Shown here: piece by piece, positions 15,595 through 18,178 of the stretch
How positions within the stretch are numbered: the first letter of the stretch is position 1
Layout of the letters: each line of letters begins with the position of its first letter
From: UBA10427 sp003500135
Lineage (GTDB): Bacteria > Bacteroidota > Bacteroidia > Cytophagales > Cyclobacteriaceae
Length of the DNA: 18,178 bases
Direction: 5' to 3'
NCBI GenBank assembly: GCA_963966275.1
Contig: CAWZYQ010000073.1
Coordinates: 1-18,178 of the forward strand
Position numbers and translations under genes: made by a program
The notes under the pieces: generated by a model
The model's database searches: none
What the model saw: the letters and a program-made list of their open reading frames with translations, nothing else
Told to the model about the DNA's origin: nothing

Positions 15595-16647
15595 ATGCCC
15601 AAAATACTGATAACCGGTGGAGCAGGCTTTATTGGCTCGCATGTCGTAAGGCTCTTTGTCAAAGAATATCCGGGTTATGATATCTATAATCTGGATAAAT
15701 TGACCTATGCCGGAAACCTGGAGAACCTCAAAGACATAGAAGAATTGCATAATTATCATTTTGTTAAAGGCGATATTGTCGATGGAAATTTCATTCACGA
15801 ATTGTTTGAAAAGGAAAAATTTGACGGCGTTATCCATCTTGCGGCAGAATCCCACGTAGACCGGTCCATCAAAAACCCGATGGAATTCATTTTTACCAAC
15901 GTAGTGGGCACGGTTAATCTTTTAAACGCAGCCAAATCTGTGTGGAAAGATGATTTTCAGGACAAATTATTTTATCATGTTTCTACCGATGAAGTGTACG
16001 GCTCTTTGGACGAGGGCGGTTTTTTTGTGGAGTCGACCTCTTATGATCCTCAGTCGCCTTATTCGGCATCTAAAGCCAGTTCTGATCATTTCGTTCGGGC
16101 TTATCACAATACGTATGGAATACCGGTAATTATATCGAATTGCTCCAATAATTATGGCCCAAATCAGTTTCCTGAAAAACTGGTGCCGCTTTTTATAAAT
16201 AACATTCGAAATAATAAACCGCTACCGGTATACGGTAAGGGCGAAAACGTACGTGATTGGTTGTATGTAATTGATCATGCCCGTGCCATTGATCTGGTTT
16301 ACCACAAAGGGAAAGTAGGTGAAACCTATAACATAGGCGGCTTTAATGAGTGGAAAAATATTGATTTAATCAAAGTGTTGTGCAAAGTAATGGATGAAAA
16401 ACTAGGCCGTGAACCAGGCGCTTCTGAAAATTTGATTACCTACGTTCAGGACAGGGCGGGCCATGATATGCGATACGCTATTGACGCTACCAAAATAATG
16501 AAAGAACTAGGCTGGGAACCTTCATTACAGTTTGAAGAAGGTATTGCAAAAACAATAGATTGGTATCTTAACAATCAGAAGTGGCTTGACAATGTCACTT
16601 CCGGAAATTATAAGAGCTATTACGAAGAGCAATACAAAGACGTTTAG
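15595..16647 (+). CDS. rfbB: dTDP-glucose 4,6-dehydratase
   Basis: 350 residues; converts dTDP-glucose to dTDP-4-keto-6-deoxyglucose, the branch point for rhamnose, fucosamine and other deoxysugars. Motifs are GGAGFIGSH at 8-16, LDKLTYAGN at 33-41, AAESHVDRS at 83-91, the dehydratase-specific STDEVYG at 130-136 (Asp132, Glu133), YSASKASSDH with Tyr156 and Lys160, and NNYGPNQFPEKL. All catalytic residues are present. It starts 2 bp after the UXS stop codon. The Asp-Glu pair separates it from UDP-galactose epimerases. Confidence 0.96.
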   Translation: MPKILITGGAGFIGSHVVRLFVKEYPGYDIYNLDKLTYAGNLENLKDIEELHNYHFVKGDIVDGNFIHELFEKEKFDGVIHLAAESHVDRSIKNPMEFIFTNVVGTVNLLNAAKSVWKDDFQDKLFYHVSTDEVYGSLDEGGFFVESTSYDPQSPYSASKASSDHFVRAYHNTYGIPVIISNCSNNYGPNQFPEKLVPLFINNIRNNKPLPVYGKGENVRDWLYVIDHARAIDLVYHKGKVGETYNIGGFNEWKNIDLIKVLCKVMDEKLGREPGASENLITYVQDRAGHDMRYAIDATKIMKELGWEPSLQFEEGIAKTIDWYLNNQKWLDNVTSGNYKSYYEEQYKDV

Positions 16648-16692
16648 CTTGACTTATTGAATTTCATTTGAACAACGACAAACCAAAAAAAT

Positions 16693-17565
16693 ATGAAAGG
16701 AATTATTCTTGCAGGTGGCTCGGGCACCCGTTTACACCCTCTTACCCTTGCGGTAAGTAAGCAGTTAATGCCTGTATTCGATAAGCCAATGATCTATTAT
16801 CCGCTTTCAACTTTAATGATGGCGGGAATACGGGATATTCTTATCATCACTACACCACACGATCAACCTATGTTCGAAAAGTTGTTGGGCGATGGATCAA
16901 AACTTGGTTGTTCATTTACCTATGCTATTCAGGATAAGCCTGAAGGCCTTGCACAGGCTTTTACTATTGGTGAATCGTTCATTGGCCACGAAAAGGTGGC
17001 TTTAATTCTTGGAGACAATATATTTTATGGAACAGGGCTGGGAAGGCTTTTAAAGGACAATAACGATCCTGATGGAGGAATAGTATACGCCTATCATGTT
17101 CATGATCCGGAAAGGTATGGTGTAGTAGAGTTTGATGCAGATATGAAGGCAGTTTCCATAGAAGAAAAACCACAAAATCCAAAATCGAGTTTTGCCGTAC
17201 CCGGAATTTACTTTTATGACAATGAAGTAGTGGAAATTGCTAAAAACCTGAAGCCCAGTAAGCGCGGGGAATATGAGATCACTGATGTGAATAAAGAATA
17301 TTTAAAGCGGGGCAAATTAAAAGTAAGTGTGCTGGATCGGGGTACTGCCTGGTTAGATACAGGTACTTTTGACTCATTAATGCAAGCCGGCACATTTGTT
17401 CAGGTAATTGAGGAACGACAAGGGTTGAAAATCGGATGTATTGAAGAGGCGGCCTATCGTATGGGATTCATCAATACATCACAGCTTGAGGAAATCGCAA
17501 AACCTCTGGTTAGAAGTGGCTACGGAGCGTACTTATTAAATATTATAAATCAGCCTTTTGCCTGA
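16693..17565 (+). CDS. rfbA: Glucose-1-phosphate thymidylyltransferase
   Basis: 290 residues; joins dTTP and glucose-1-phosphate to give dTDP-glucose, the substrate of RfbB. The nucleotide-binding signature LAGGSGTRLHPLT is at 6-18, KQLMPVFDKPMIYYPLSTLM at 23-42, EGLAQAF at 84-90, and LGDNIFYG at 106-113 with the metal ligand Asp108. RGEYEITDVN and the C-terminal WLDTGTFDSL are also typical. It lies 45 bp after rfbB. The rfbC and rfbD genes needed to finish dTDP-rhamnose are not here: the strand switches to a convergent kinase gene 31 bp downstream. No terminator hairpin is seen after it. Confidence 0.96.
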   Translation: MKGIILAGGSGTRLHPLTLAVSKQLMPVFDKPMIYYPLSTLMMAGIRDILIITTPHDQPMFEKLLGDGSKLGCSFTYAIQDKPEGLAQAFTIGESFIGHEKVALILGDNIFYGTGLGRLLKDNNDPDGGIVYAYHVHDPERYGVVEFDADMKAVSIEEKPQNPKSSFAVPGIYFYDNEVVEIAKNLKPSKRGEYEITDVNKEYLKRGKLKVSVLDRGTAWLDTGTFDSLMQAGTFVQVIEERQGLKIGCIEEAAYRMGFINTSQLEEIAKPLVRSGYGAYLLNIINQPFA

Positions 17566-17596
17566 TGACGGCGCCAGAAGATCGCAAGGAGGGGTG

Positions 17597-18178
17597 TTAT
17601 GCTTTTTTAAAAATCAAACTTACGGTAACCCCCTTGTCATCACCTGATATAAATTCCACTTTGCCATTCATGGCTTTTTGATAGGTGTTTACCAGGTATA
17701 ATCCGAGCCCGGTTTGGCCTTTGCCACCAGTGGGTGTGTTAGAGCGCTTGTTGAATTTACTGAAGAGTTTGGTTGGTTCCTCCTTTTTAAGACCCGGGCC
17801 AGTATCCTTACATGAAAAAACAACCCATTCTCCCTCCATTTCGATATTGAGGTTGATTTTTTCACCTTTGTGGCAGTATTTTAAAGCGTTTGTTACAACC
17901 TGATAAATGGTTCTCTATACATAATATGCATCGGCGCTGATCAGATATTCATTATCAAGCACATTTCCAACCGCTAGTTCTATACTTTTCATGTCAGCTA
18001 TGAGCAAAAAATCTCGATATAACCTTTGAAATACAGCTTTCAATGAAACTGTCTCCAGATCAATATGTAAATCACCCTGATCCAATTCCCGTATGGCATT
18101 CAAGTTTTTAATCATATCAATGCCACTAATTAGACCATCCTCAGATTGACTAAAATCTTGTTTTATTTGCCCTAAAGG
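17597..18178 (-). pseudogene. Sensor histidine kinase, C-terminal part, interrupted by an amber codon
   Basis: Reading from the right window edge, the frame starts PLGQIKQDF (the region just after the phospho-acceptor His of HisKA) and runs through the dimerisation helices to ISADAYYV. It meets TAG at 17915-17917, then continues in the same frame with RTIYQVVTNALKYC to TAA at 17597. The ATPase domain is complete: N box NALKYC, G1 box DTGPGL, F box LFSKFNKRS and G2 box GQTGLGLYLV. Only one codon separates the two halves, just before the N box. Stopping there would remove the entire ATP-binding domain, so the gene is either recently inactivated, affected by a sequencing error, or read through. 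TAG ends other genes here (rfbB, the head-GIN gene), so a changed genetic code is unlikely. The sensor part lies outside the window. It converges on rfbA. Confidence 0.75.
18131..18178 (-). repeat. Right copy of the 48-bp perfect inverted repeat
   Basis: This is the exact reverse complement of 7-54. It forms the first 16 visible codons of the kinase fragment on the minus strand. The repeat is cut by the window end, so its full length is unknown. The sequence inside the window beyond 18131 shows no similarity to that after base 54. Confidence 0.9.

Noticed and set aside
17915..17917. Recoding of TAG as an amino acid
   Set aside because: TAG is the natural stop of at least two intact genes here (rfbB and the head-GIN gene), and no other gene contains an internal TAG.
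1..18178. Terminal inverted repeats of a large transposon or integrative element
   Set aside because: The repeats lie inside coding frames, and the 18 kb between them is housekeeping genes with no transposase, integrase or phage gene.
1..18178. CRISPR arrays, tRNAs, rRNAs, riboswitches
   Set aside because: On reading through, no regularly spaced direct repeats and no cloverleaf or known riboswitch core were seen in the intergenic regions, which are mostly short.

Overview
The window looks like a stretch of chromosome from a Bacteroidetes bacterium, probably a Cytophagales-type lineage. The reasons are the AT-rich intergenic DNA, several TAnnTTTG promoter elements (the Bacteroidetes sigma-A type -7 box), weak Shine-Dalgarno sites, a head-GIN lipoprotein, and protein variants typical of that phylum (RbfA, SHMT, LolC-like permease). 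Almost all of it is recognisable housekeeping or metabolic DNA. I see no transposase, phage gene, CRISPR array, rRNA or tRNA.

Left third (255-6206, minus strand): a four-gene fatty-acid beta-oxidation operon transcribed right to left. It runs MarR-type regulator, FadN-type hydroxyacyl-CoA dehydrogenase/enoyl-CoA hydratase, FadA thiolase, FadE acyl-CoA dehydrogenase, and ends at a strong symmetrical terminator (209-234). A perfect 14-base palindrome lies just upstream of marR beside a TATATTTG promoter element, and a second near-identical copy lies 154 bp further upstream. This looks like an autoregulated operator pair. Upstream is a 404-bp gene-free gap and then a head-GIN (DUF2807-like) lipoprotein gene on the minus strand.

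Middle (7452-13151): glyA, tatC and rpiB in a row on the plus strand; a minus-strand multi-pass membrane protein of unknown function whose 3' end overlaps rpiB by 14 bp; then plus-strand rbfA and a LolC/E-type permease that must start at TTG.

Right third (13291-17565, plus strand): a nucleotide-sugar operon. Ugd and a UDP-glucuronate decarboxylase take UDP-glucose to UDP-xylose. RfbB and RfbA take glucose-1-phosphate to dTDP-4-keto-6-deoxyglucose. These are precursors for surface polysaccharide. No glycosyltransferase, rfbC or rfbD lies in the window.

Window ends: the right end holds the C-terminal part of a minus-strand histidine kinase interrupted by one in-frame amber codon. Its first 48 visible bases are repeated perfectly, inverted and in the same reading frame, at bases 7-54 of the left end, where they run into a different C-terminus. 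This is the most unusual feature. It may be an invertible or duplicated kinase segment, or a contig-end assembly artefact, and the sequence alone cannot decide. I found no convincing undescribed multi-gene system.
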